Shown: positions 1 to 6,491 of the stretch, in pieces
Position numbering within the stretch: position 1 is the stretch's first letter
Layout of the letters: each line of letters starts with the position of its first letter
From: Prevotella sp.
GTDB lineage: Bacteria; Bacteroidota; Bacteroidia; Bacteroidales; Bacteroidaceae
DNA length: 18,208 bases
NCBI GenBank assembly: GCA_017623335.1
Contig: JAGAPI010000126.1
Location: 1-18,208, forward strand
Direction of reading: 5' to 3'
The notes under the pieces: generated by a model
Told to the model about the DNA's origin: nothing
Seen by the model: only the letters and a program-made list of their open reading frames with translations
The model's database searches: none
Position numbers and translations under genes: made by a program

Positions 1-31
1 ATTATGATAAATAGAGTATATTGCAAATAAA

Positions 32-87
32 ACACGGATTTCAAGGTTTTCTTATTTATCTTATCAGTGAAATCCGTGTAATCCGTG
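32..87. repeat. Inverted and direct repeat built on AATCCGTG
   Basis: A perfect 12-bp inverted repeat, ACACGGATTTCA at 32-43 and TGAAATCCGTGT at 68-79, brackets an AT-rich 24-base spacer. The right arm continues as a tandem direct repeat with a 9-base period (AATCCGTGT at 71-79, AATCCGTGC at 80-88), followed by a degenerate ATCGTG at 93-98. From memory, ATCCGTGTAATCCGTG-type blocks recur between genes in many Bacteroidales genomes, so this is probably one copy of a dispersed REP-like element. It lies in the noncoding sequence downstream of yggS. Whether it is transcribed, or is part of a transcription end, cannot be told here. Confidence 0.65.
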
Positions 88-111
88 CCTAAATCGTGAC
101 CAGTGTAAGCT

Positions 112-135
112 GGGGCTGGCTTTTCGGACAGCCTC
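112..135 (-). terminator. Weak hairpin downstream of yggS
   Basis: GGGGCTG (112-118) can pair with CAGCCTC (129-135), seven pairs including one G-T, enclosing a 10-base loop. It lies 16 bases past the yggS stop in the direction of transcription. No T-run follows on the minus strand, so it may only be a 3'-end stabilising hairpin, or chance. Confidence 0.3.
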
Positions 136-150
136 ACCCGCATTTTGTTT

Positions 151-828
151 TCAATATACCCGCGGTCCGAAAATCGTGGTGCCCACTCTCACCATGTTGC
201 TGTTGCAACGGCAGGCAATGTGGTAGTCTCCCGACATTCCCCATGAGCGGCAGTTGAACGACTCCTCATCTGAGAAATATTGCGCCTTGATTTCGTCAAA
301 CATATTTGAGGCTTCCATAAACTCACCTGCAATTATGCCTTCGTCATCCGTATTGCTTGCCATCGTCATTATGCCTCTGATTCGCACATTCCCAAGCGTG
401 CGCCATTCTCCGCCGGCAAACAGCTCTCTCATGGCACAAGGCGTAAGCCCATACTTTGTTTCCTCGTTGGCAATGTGCAGCTCCATGAGAATGTCAATGA
501 CACGTCCTGCCTTCTCTGCCTGACGGTTGATTTCGCGCATCAGCTTCATAGAGTCGACAGCCTCAATCATGGTGATATACGGGGCGATATATTTCACCTT
601 ATTGGTCTGCAGATGTCCTATGAAGTGCCATTCAATGTCCTTTGGCAGACGTTCGTGCTTGCCACGCAGCTCCTGCTCCTGGCTCTCGCCAAATATGCGC
701 TGTCCCTCCTCATAGGCAGCCATTATGTATTCGTCGGGATGGAACTTACTGATAGCCACCAGTTTAACATCAGCAGGCAATTTGGCGCAGACTTGCGCCA
801 AATTGCCTTTAACATCGTAATCCAACAT
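151..828 (-). CDS. yggS: YggS/PROSC-family PLP homeostasis protein
   Basis: This 225-residue protein is a full-length member of the YggS/YBL036C/PLPHP family. These cytosolic fold-III PLP-binding proteins have no proven enzymatic activity and buffer pyridoxal phosphate and amino-acid pools. Visible signatures are the PLP lysine in AISKFHP (K28), FGESQEQE near residue 46, HFIGHLQTNK near residue 68, the SWGMSGDY segment near residue 198 that matches the family's S-MGMS-D motif, and the C-terminal RVGTTIFGPR phosphate-binding end. It is the last gene of a minus-strand run and starts 18 bases after the DUF4494 stop, so it is probably co-transcribed with it. No unusual residues or truncation are apparent, and the length is typical of the family. 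Confidence 0.93.
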   Translation of the reverse strand: MLDYDVKGNLAQVCAKLPADVKLVAISKFHPDEYIMAAYEEGQRIFGESQEQELRGKHERLPKDIEWHFIGHLQTNKVKYIAPYITMIEAVDSMKLMREINRQAEKAGRVIDILMELHIANEETKYGLTPCAMRELFAGGEWRTLGNVRIRGIMTMASNTDDEGIIAGEFMEASNMFDEIKAQYFSDEESFNCRSWGMSGDYHIACRCNSNMVRVGTTIFGPRVY

Positions 829-846
829 ATTCCGCCACTCTCCCCT

Positions 847-1329
847 TTATTGCTCGTATTCAGGCTTGTCGTCCTGAGTCTTCTTGACCGAATATTCGTA
901 AACATCCATGAGCGTGGTCTCCACCACCGATGCGATGACATAGTCAATCATTGTGCCGTTCATTGCCTCCTCTATGTTTTTAACCGCACCAGTGAACGAG
1001 CCGGCATTTACAAGGTAATTCACGTTTGAGCGTTTCTCCTTGTTGCTCTTCTCGTCCAGGGTTATAAACTGCAGGCGTGCCTTGTACCATTTGTCGGCAG
1101 AGTCAAAGTCGCTGAAAAACACCTCGCTGTAGTTTGCCTTTTTTATGTCGGTGATGGTAAACTCACCGCTGATATACGATGACATCTCCTCCATGATGCG
1201 GTTTTCGGCCTCGGTGAAACTGAGCGCGTCAACCACATACCCCTCGGTCACTTTCTTCTGCATGCCGTCCTCGGTGGTTTTCTCATAACGTATTTTACAT
1301 TCAAACCATGTTGTTGTTCTACTTCTCAT
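847..1329 (-). CDS. DUF4494 domain protein, Bacteroidetes-specific
   Basis: This 160-residue soluble protein has no signal peptide or membrane segment. Its N-terminal WFECKIRYEK block, the following KVTEGYVVDALSFTEAE segment and a C-terminal VVETTLMDVYEY block match my memory of DUF4494, a family seen almost only in Bacteroidetes and of unknown function. Two similar segments, roughly residues 8-75 and 78-155, each pair beta strands with a helix of the SFTEAENRI / SFTGAVKNIEEAM type. This suggests an internal duplication, which is my inference. The last 15 residues are charged and probably disordered. It lies between the pseudokinase gene (72 bases upstream) and yggS (17 bases downstream). No catalytic motif is visible, so no activity is assigned. 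Confidence 0.85.
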   Translation of the reverse strand: MRSRTTTWFECKIRYEKTTEDGMQKKVTEGYVVDALSFTEAENRIMEEMSSYISGEFTITDIKKANYSEVFFSDFDSADKWYKARLQFITLDEKSNKEKRSNVNYLVNAGSFTGAVKNIEEAMNGTMIDYVIASVVETTLMDVYEYSVKKTQDDKPEYEQ

Positions 1330-1401
1330 AATATTTATCCTTAATTTTTTTTGATACCTTAAATATCAGGCTTGCTGCCTGCCTATAGTTTGTTTTTTGT
1401 A

Positions 1402-2613
1402 TTATTTGTATTGTGCGTCCTGCAGCCGTGTCGACACCTTGTCAATCACTTCCTGCGCAATTTTTTGGCTTGTGCCCGGGTCAATGCCCGTCTGTGCGGC
1501 AATATCAGTCTGCTTTTGTATCAGCTCGCTGATGGCATCCTGATTTGCATCCACAAAATTCTTGTTGCTTGTGTTTCTGTACTTTCGTCCATATATCCGC
1601 GACAGAACGCGCTCTGCCTCTTTCTCATATCTGCGGCGGAAAATGTCGGCAGCCTTTGCCTTAAATTCGTCAAGCTGCTTCTGCTTTTCAGGAGTCAGTG
1701 CCGACGCTGTGTCGGAAGTGAGTATCTCAATGGCTGCTGTCGGGTCAAAATTGTCATCCAGCATGTCCTCGGTGACATCAGCCGGAGCAGGCTTTACATA
1801 TTCCACCTGATTCTGCACCGCTCCCACCGAGAAATACATGCCGACAATAATCAAGGCTATGCCTGCCGCAACACTAAATTCCTTTATGGAGCCTATCATC
1901 TTCCTACGGCGGTTTAACGCCGACAGCATATTTTCAAGCGAATCATACCTGTCCTCAGGCAAAATCTCCGTAGACTTGGATATTACCTGCTTATAGGCAA
2001 ACGGAATTTCTGTGAAGTTAAAGATGAATTGAAGGAGCTTGCCTACAGAATAGACATCACAGCGCTCGTCGGCAGTCCCTGACATCACCTCCGGGGCTAT
2101 GTAGTTGAGATCGTCTTTATACAATTCCCTGAGATTATTGCCGTGCAGATAGTATGAGCCGTGGCTGATGAGAGCCAGCTGGCAGGTTTTACGCTGCACA
2201 AAGACATTGCGCGGACTGAAACACACATGGAAGATGTCACGGGAATGGTACTCGCTGCCCCACTCCACAATCTGGCAAAACAGATTGCGGACGAACTTTG
2301 CGTCGGCACACTTTGCAGGATTTTCGTTGAAAAACTGCTCCAGCGAAACGTAGCTCCCCTGCCCTATCAACAGCTCAGAAGCCTTGTCGTCAAGGGAAAA
2401 CGGCACCTGATATTTGCCTTTTATCTCAGATATTTCCGCACATTCCTTTCTGAGCTGTGACGAAAATATGGCATCAGAGGCAAGCCACTTATGCAGGGTG
2501 AGAACCGTTTCAAACTTTGTGCCTGCACGGCGTTTCTGCAATACACCTATCGGGGTGGGCTGCTGACTGCTGCCGTTTGACGCGTATGAGTTAACCAATT
2601 CCTCGTAATTCAT
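1402..2613 (-). CDS. Membrane-anchored pseudokinase (protein kinase-like)
   Basis: This 403-residue protein has a Hanks-type kinase-like domain over roughly residues 20-235, one transmembrane helix at about 246-266, and a charged, helical C-terminal region of about 137 residues. The arginines before the helix (RRRK, 235-238) predict a cytoplasmic kinase-like domain and an extracytoplasmic tail. Late kinase motifs are well kept: IAPE (172-175) for the APE motif, CDVYSVGKLL (185-194) for subdomain IX, and LPEDRYDSLENML (218-230) for subdomain XI. The catalytic ones are lost. HRDLKPEN reads HVCFSPRN (129-136), and DFG reads SHG (150-152), which removes the catalytic base and the metal-binding aspartate. 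No glycine loop is evident; K42 and E57 could still be the beta3/helix C pair. It probably acts as a scaffold or sensor rather than a phosphotransferase. Its function is unknown. Confidence 0.8.
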   Translation of the reverse strand: MNYEELVNSYASNGSSQQPTPIGVLQKRRAGTKFETVLTLHKWLASDAIFSSQLRKECAEISEIKGKYQVPFSLDDKASELLIGQGSYVSLEQFFNENPAKCADAKFVRNLFCQIVEWGSEYHSRDIFHVCFSPRNVFVQRKTCQLALISHGSYYLHGNNLRELYKDDLNYIAPEVMSGTADERCDVYSVGKLLQFIFNFTEIPFAYKQVISKSTEILPEDRYDSLENMLSALNRRRKMIGSIKEFSVAAGIALIIVGMYFSVGAVQNQVEYVKPAPADVTEDMLDDNFDPTAAIEILTSDTASALTPEKQKQLDEFKAKAADIFRRRYEKEAERVLSRIYGRKYRNTSNKNFVDANQDAISELIQKQTDIAAQTGIDPGTSQKIAQEVIDKVSTRLQDAQYK

Positions 2614-2643
2614 AATCTATGGTTTAAAAGTATTTCTAATCCT

Positions 2644-4308
2644 TTATACATTTGTAAGTTTAAGCACGGCTGCGCCGCGTGCGGCAACGCCCACCTCTAT
2701 GCAGCAATCTTTTTTAAGCTCAACTGCAACGGTCTTGCCTGAAAGCAAGTCGGCGGCGTCTGTTGTCTTTTCTCCAATATTGAGAAATTCAAAGGCGTGT
2801 GCCGGAATCTTTATGCTCACGTCTTTGTGGCAGTCGTCGAAGTTGGCCACAACCAAAATCAGGTCTTTATCGCCGCGGCGCAAGAACGTGTATATACGAT
2901 TTGAATCAAACTTCTCCGACCACGGATTGGCGTACATCAAGTCGTAGAAGCGTCCGTTGCAGACGGCATCCTCACTGTTGGCGATATTGAGCACCTTGCT
3001 GTGAATGGCCTTGAGATATTTCTCCTCGTCGCTGAGAGCATCCCACGACGCACGGCAAATGGTGTCCACACTCCAATAGTCGAAAATGGTGGTCCGTCCG
3101 TCGCGTCCGCTGAATCCCTCCTTGTCCATGCCGCGTTCGCCAAACTCCTCGCCGAAATACAGCATGAAGGGGTTGGTGTTCATAAGCACCGAGACAATCA
3201 TAGCCGGTACGCCCTTGCATCCGTTTCCTGCAAAGAAGTCGCTTGCAATGCGCTGCTCGTCATGATTCTCAAGGAAATAAAGCATGTGCCTGCCAATGTC
3301 GTCGGTAGCCATCCATGAACCGGTGATAGCCTGTGCCCCACACTGATGGCAGGTCACGGCACGCAGTGTGTCGTACATTCCAACCTTGTCGTACAGGTAG
3401 TCGAACCCGCTATGGATATAGTTGCGGTATTCAGCGGGATTGTATACCTCACCGATGAAGATGAAGTCAGGATACTGCTCCTTCACCTTTGCCGTGGCGT
3501 ATGCCCAGAAGGCGGCGGGAACCATCTCCGCCATGTCGCACCTCACGCCGTCGATGCCCTTGGCTGCCCAGAACATCAGTATGTCGCTCATCTTGAGCCA
3601 AGTGTCGGGAATAGGGTCGAAGTGCCCTATGTGTGTCCAGTAATCCACGCCGTAATTCAGCTTCACCGTCTCATACCAGTCGTTCATGCCCGGATGATTG
3701 TCAAAATGGTCGTTGCCTGTAGCCTTTGCCGGTATTTCGGTGTAGGCATAGCGCTCGGTAGCCTGCTTGTCGATGTATGGCTCAAACGAACAGCCAGGAC
3801 AGTAATAGAAGTTGTTCTGCGGAGAGAAGCCTTCATCTACGTTGTCGTTCTCACCAAGGTCCGCCACTCCCTTTGGCTTGCGTACCGACTTATACTGGCG
3901 TGCCACGTGATTGGGCACAAAGTCGATAATCATCTTCAAGCCGGCATTGTGGGTACGCTTTACCAAAGCCTCAAATTCACTCATACGCTTGTCAACGTCA
4001 GAGGCAAGGTCGGGATCTACGTCGTAATAGTCGGTGATGGCGTATGGCGAGCCGGCATTTCCCTTTACCACTGCATGATGCTGTGCCGGAATGCCGTAGG
4101 CTGTATAGTTGGTCTTTGAGGCATGGCGTATGACCCCCGTGTACCAAACGTGGGTGATGCCCATATCGCGGAATATCTTCAATGTCTTGGCGTTGAAGTC
4201 CGCAAATTTTCCACAACCATTTTCGGCAATCGTACCGTTCTCGTTGCGAGTGGTGTTACGATTGCCGAAAAGTCGTGTGAATATCTGATAAATTACGATT
4301 TTACTCAT
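2644..4308 (-). CDS. Cytoplasmic GH13 alpha-amylase-family enzyme
   Basis: This 554-residue glycoside hydrolase has the four GH13 regions in order: DFVPNH (129-134), GVRCDMAEM with nucleophile D258, GEVYN with acid/base E287, and ENHDE with D350. It should cleave or transfer alpha-glucosyl linkages in glycogen, starch-derived maltooligosaccharides or trehalose-like substrates; subfamily and specificity cannot be fixed by eye. There is no signal peptide, so it is probably cytosolic. A beta-sandwich domain C follows the barrel. I chose the ATG at 4308, giving MSKIVIYQIF at the first barrel strand, over an in-frame start 72 bases upstream that lies wholly inside fabD. The chosen ATG overlaps the fabD stop as ATGA, suggesting translational coupling. 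Two CxxC motifs (C170/C173 and C320/C323) are unusual for the family. Confidence 0.9.
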   Translation of the reverse strand: MSKIVIYQIFTRLFGNRNTTRNENGTIAENGCGKFADFNAKTLKIFRDMGITHVWYTGVIRHASKTNYTAYGIPAQHHAVVKGNAGSPYAITDYYDVDPDLASDVDKRMSEFEALVKRTHNAGLKMIIDFVPNHVARQYKSVRKPKGVADLGENDNVDEGFSPQNNFYYCPGCSFEPYIDKQATERYAYTEIPAKATGNDHFDNHPGMNDWYETVKLNYGVDYWTHIGHFDPIPDTWLKMSDILMFWAAKGIDGVRCDMAEMVPAAFWAYATAKVKEQYPDFIFIGEVYNPAEYRNYIHSGFDYLYDKVGMYDTLRAVTCHQCGAQAITGSWMATDDIGRHMLYFLENHDEQRIASDFFAGNGCKGVPAMIVSVLMNTNPFMLYFGEEFGERGMDKEGFSGRDGRTTIFDYWSVDTICRASWDALSDEEKYLKAIHSKVLNIANSEDAVCNGRFYDLMYANPWSEKFDSNRIYTFLRRGDKDLILVVANFDDCHKDVSIKIPAHAFEFLNIGEKTTDAADLLSGKTVAVELKKDCCIEVGVAARGAAVLKLTNV

Positions 4309-5192
4309 TGAATGCCTTGTACGGTTACAGTCTTGTCGATGCGGCCAATCATGCCCTGCAGAGCCTTGCCTGGTCCACACTCTGTGAAGTCATCGGCACC
4401 GTCGGCTATCATGTTCTGAACGCAAGATGTCCAGCGCACGCTGCTGGTGAGCTGAGCTATAAGGTTTGCCTTAATGTCCTCAGGCTCGGTGTGTGCCTTG
4501 CCGTCAACATTCTGATATACAGGACACTTGGGAGCGCTGATTACAGTCTTTTCTATCGCTGCCTGAAGCTCGTCCTTTGCAGGCTGCATGAGCGGTGAGT
4601 GGAAAGCTCCGCCAACCTTCAGGGGCAGTGCACGCTTTGCGCCGGCAGCCTTGAGCTGCTCGCAAGCCTCGTTTACAGCCTCTACGTTACCTGAAATGAC
4701 AAGCTGTCCGGGACAGTTGTAGTTGGCAGGTACAATCACGTGTCCCTCCTTGTTGATTCCAGCACAAATCTCCTCGATTTTCTCATCGGGCAAACCAACG
4801 ATGGCTGCCATTGTTGAAGGAGCAGCCTCGCAAGCCTTCTGCATTGCCATGGCACGGGCATAAACCAGTTTAAGACCGTCCTCAAAGCTCAATGCACCGG
4901 CAGCTGTAAGTGCTGAGAACTCGCCGAGAGAGTGACCGGCGACCATTGCCGGTGCAAACTCGTCGCCAAGACACAATGCCTTGATAACGCTGTGCAGGAA
5001 TACTGCCGGCTGTGTCACCTTTGTCTGCTTCAGCTCTTCGTCAGTACCGTTGAACATGATATCGGTAATACGGTAGCCAAGAATGTCATTAGCTTTTTCA
5101 AACAGTTCCTTTGCCAATGGGTTGTTGTCATACAAGTCCTTACCCATTCCGACAAATTGTGCTCCCTGACCGGGAAAAACAAATGCTTTCAT
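4305..5192 (-). CDS. fabD: Malonyl-CoA:ACP transacylase FabD
   Basis: This 295-residue cytosolic enzyme moves the malonyl group from CoA to acyl carrier protein for fatty acid synthesis. The FPGQGAQ N-terminus (6-12), the nucleophile serine in GHSLGEF (S88), the arginine in YARAMAMQ (R113) and the active-site histidine in GGAFHSP (H198) are all in place. The length is slightly under the usual 300-310, with no internal loss apparent. It is not beside other fab genes here. Its stop overlaps the start of the GH13 gene by four bases, and the REC-kinase gene lies 75 bases upstream. I found no good promoter match directly ahead of it, so it may be read from the kinase promoter or from one of a different type. 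Confidence 0.96.
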   Translation of the reverse strand: MKAFVFPGQGAQFVGMGKDLYDNNPLAKELFEKANDILGYRITDIMFNGTDEELKQTKVTQPAVFLHSVIKALCLGDEFAPAMVAGHSLGEFSALTAAGALSFEDGLKLVYARAMAMQKACEAAPSTMAAIVGLPDEKIEEICAGINKEGHVIVPANYNCPGQLVISGNVEAVNEACEQLKAAGAKRALPLKVGGAFHSPLMQPAKDELQAAIEKTVISAPKCPVYQNVDGKAHTEPEDIKANLIAQLTSSVRWTSCVQNMIADGADDFTECGPGKALQGMIGRIDKTVTVQGIQ

Positions 5193-5226
5193 CTTTTTAT
5201 TTACTCTTTTATTATTTAAAATTATG

Positions 5227-5260
5227 GGAACAGCCTGCGTTTGAAAAAGCTGACCGTTCC
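5227..5260 (-). terminator. Imperfect hairpin between the kinase gene and fabD
   Basis: On the minus strand GGAAC pairs with GTTCC at the base, and CAGC with GCTG inside, leaving a four-base bulge and a 14-base loop. The 3' side runs into the AT-rich stretch ATAATTTTAAATAATAAAA. It sits in the 75-base gap after the REC-kinase stop and could partly terminate that transcript before fabD. The bulge and the lack of a clean T-run keep this tentative. Confidence 0.35.
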
Positions 5261-5267
5261 ACTTTTA

Positions 5268-6407
5268 CTATTTCTTCACTATTGGTATTAATACACTGAA
5301 GGTACTACCCTCGCCTTGCACAGACTCCACCGTGACATCGCCGCCAATCTTCACTGCAAAGTCCTTGCAAAGCTGCAAGCCCAGTCCGCTGCCTTCCTCA
5401 TTGCGGGTTCCTGCAGTACTTGTACCGGCACTGAAAAGTGTTTCTATGCGCTCCTGCGATATGCCCACACCATGGTCTCTTACGGAAATCTTTGCAAAGT
5501 TGTCAACGTGGCTGACAGATATGTCAATGCTGCTGTTTTCGTGACTGAACTTTATGGCATTGCTCATGAAGTTGCGGATTATGGTGTTGAACATATCCTT
5601 GTCGGCATGCACGTCAAGGTTCTCGGTACCAAGGTCAAGATTCAGAGTGATGTGCTTGCTTTCAGCTATCATCTTGAATATGTCGATGACACCGGGCAAA
5701 ACATCGTTAAGCTCAAAATCCTGAAATGCCACATGGAGTGCGCCTGTCTGGCTCTTTGTCCATTTCAGCAGGTTGTCCAGCAGGTCATGTGTCTCCTCTG
5801 TCTCCTTGTTGGCGTTGTCAATAAGCTCGAACATCTCCGGACCAATGACATCGGGTGACAGCACATTGACCAGGAGGTTGAGCGTCATTCGGATGCTTGC
5901 CATTGGTGAACGCAGGTCGTGTGCAATCACCGAGTACATCTTGTCGCGGTTGTTGATGGTCGCTTTCAGCTCCTCATACTGCTTTTGTATGAGCCGGCGC
6001 GCCGCCACAAGCGAAATCTGGTGCATCACACGCATCAGAAGTTCTTCTTTGTTGAAAGGCTTGGTGAGAAAGTCGCTTGCACCGCACTTGAATCCCTTTA
6101 CAAGGTCCTGAGTGTTGTGCAAGGCTGTGAGGAATATAATAGGTATATCCTTCACCTCTTCATCCTGCTTCATTATAACCGCAGTGTCAAAACCGTTGAG
6201 TTCGGGCATCATCACATCTAATAATATTAAATCGGGATGCTCTCGTTTTGCTACGTCGATACACACCTTACCATTGTTGGCGGTAAGTACCTGAAACTTT
6301 TCGTTGGTGAGCAATATCTTCAGCAGAAGAACGTTGCTCACCACATCGTCAACTATAAGAATCTTATAGTCGCTGCGGTTTAGTTTTGATTGAAGAATAT
6401 CTTCCAT
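5268..6407 (-). CDS. Hybrid receiver-histidine kinase signalling protein
   Basis: This 379-residue cytoplasmic protein has the order receiver, dimerisation/phosphoacceptor, ATPase. The receiver (about 14-130) has acidic residues D20/D21, phospho-acceptor D64 in LILLDVMMP, T94 and K116 in TKPF. A helical linker leads to the H-box IAHDLRSP with H163, then the N-box RNFMSNAIKF (N279/N283), G1 box DHGVGI (311-316) and G2 box GSGLGL (339-344). All catalytic positions look intact. There is no membrane segment or ligand-sensing domain, so it probably receives its signal through the receiver, from another kinase or phosphorelay. No response-regulator gene lies nearby, so its output partner is unknown. 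It has a clear promoter 38 bases upstream and probably ends near the hairpin before fabD. Confidence 0.92.
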   Translation of the reverse strand: MEDILQSKLNRSDYKILIVDDVVSNVLLLKILLTNEKFQVLTANNGKVCIDVAKREHPDLILLDVMMPELNGFDTAVIMKQDEEVKDIPIIFLTALHNTQDLVKGFKCGASDFLTKPFNKEELLMRVMHQISLVAARRLIQKQYEELKATINNRDKMYSVIAHDLRSPMASIRMTLNLLVNVLSPDVIGPEMFELIDNANKETEETHDLLDNLLKWTKSQTGALHVAFQDFELNDVLPGVIDIFKMIAESKHITLNLDLGTENLDVHADKDMFNTIIRNFMSNAIKFSHENSSIDISVSHVDNFAKISVRDHGVGISQERIETLFSAGTSTAGTRNEEGSGLGLQLCKDFAVKIGGDVTVESVQGEGSTFSVLIPIVKK

Positions 6408-6444
6408 ATCGTCAAGCCTGTTGCCAGTTTTTAATTATTCTGTG

Positions 6445-6476
6445 CAAAATTAACCTTTTTTTCTGTAACTACCAAA
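6445..6476 (-). promoter_or_regulatory. Bacteroidetes sigma-ABfr promoter of the kinase gene
   Basis: On the minus strand TTTG (6473-6476) and TAATTTTG (6445-6452) fit the -33/-7 consensus TTTG / TAnnTTTG with a 20-base spacer. Transcription should start near 6438, giving a leader of about 30 bases before the ATG at 6407. It lies in the gap after carB and so gives the kinase gene independent expression. Confidence 0.75.
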
Positions 6477-6491
6477 TTTTTTTGAGACTTT

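Noticed and set aside
475..1029. Plus-strand open frame of 184 codons across yggS and DUF4494
   Set aside because: It overlaps two well-supported minus-strand genes and their intergenic gap, and resembles no protein family.
1367..1381. CAGGC/GCCTG hairpin between the pseudokinase and DUF4494 genes
   Set aside because: Only five pairs and no T-run directly after it; probably chance.
3346..4119. Plus-strand open frame of 257 codons
   Set aside because: It lies antisense to the catalytic core of the GH13 gene, has no recognisable domain, and its composition is that of a shadow frame.
4309..4380. Upstream start for the GH13 gene adding 24 residues
   Set aside because: The added residues lie entirely inside fabD and do not resemble a signal peptide or the family; the ATGA overlap start fits better.
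5217..5246. Possible promoter of fabD (TAATTTTA with TTTC 18 bases upstream)
   Set aside because: Both elements miss the key G of the Bacteroidetes consensus and the spacer is short.
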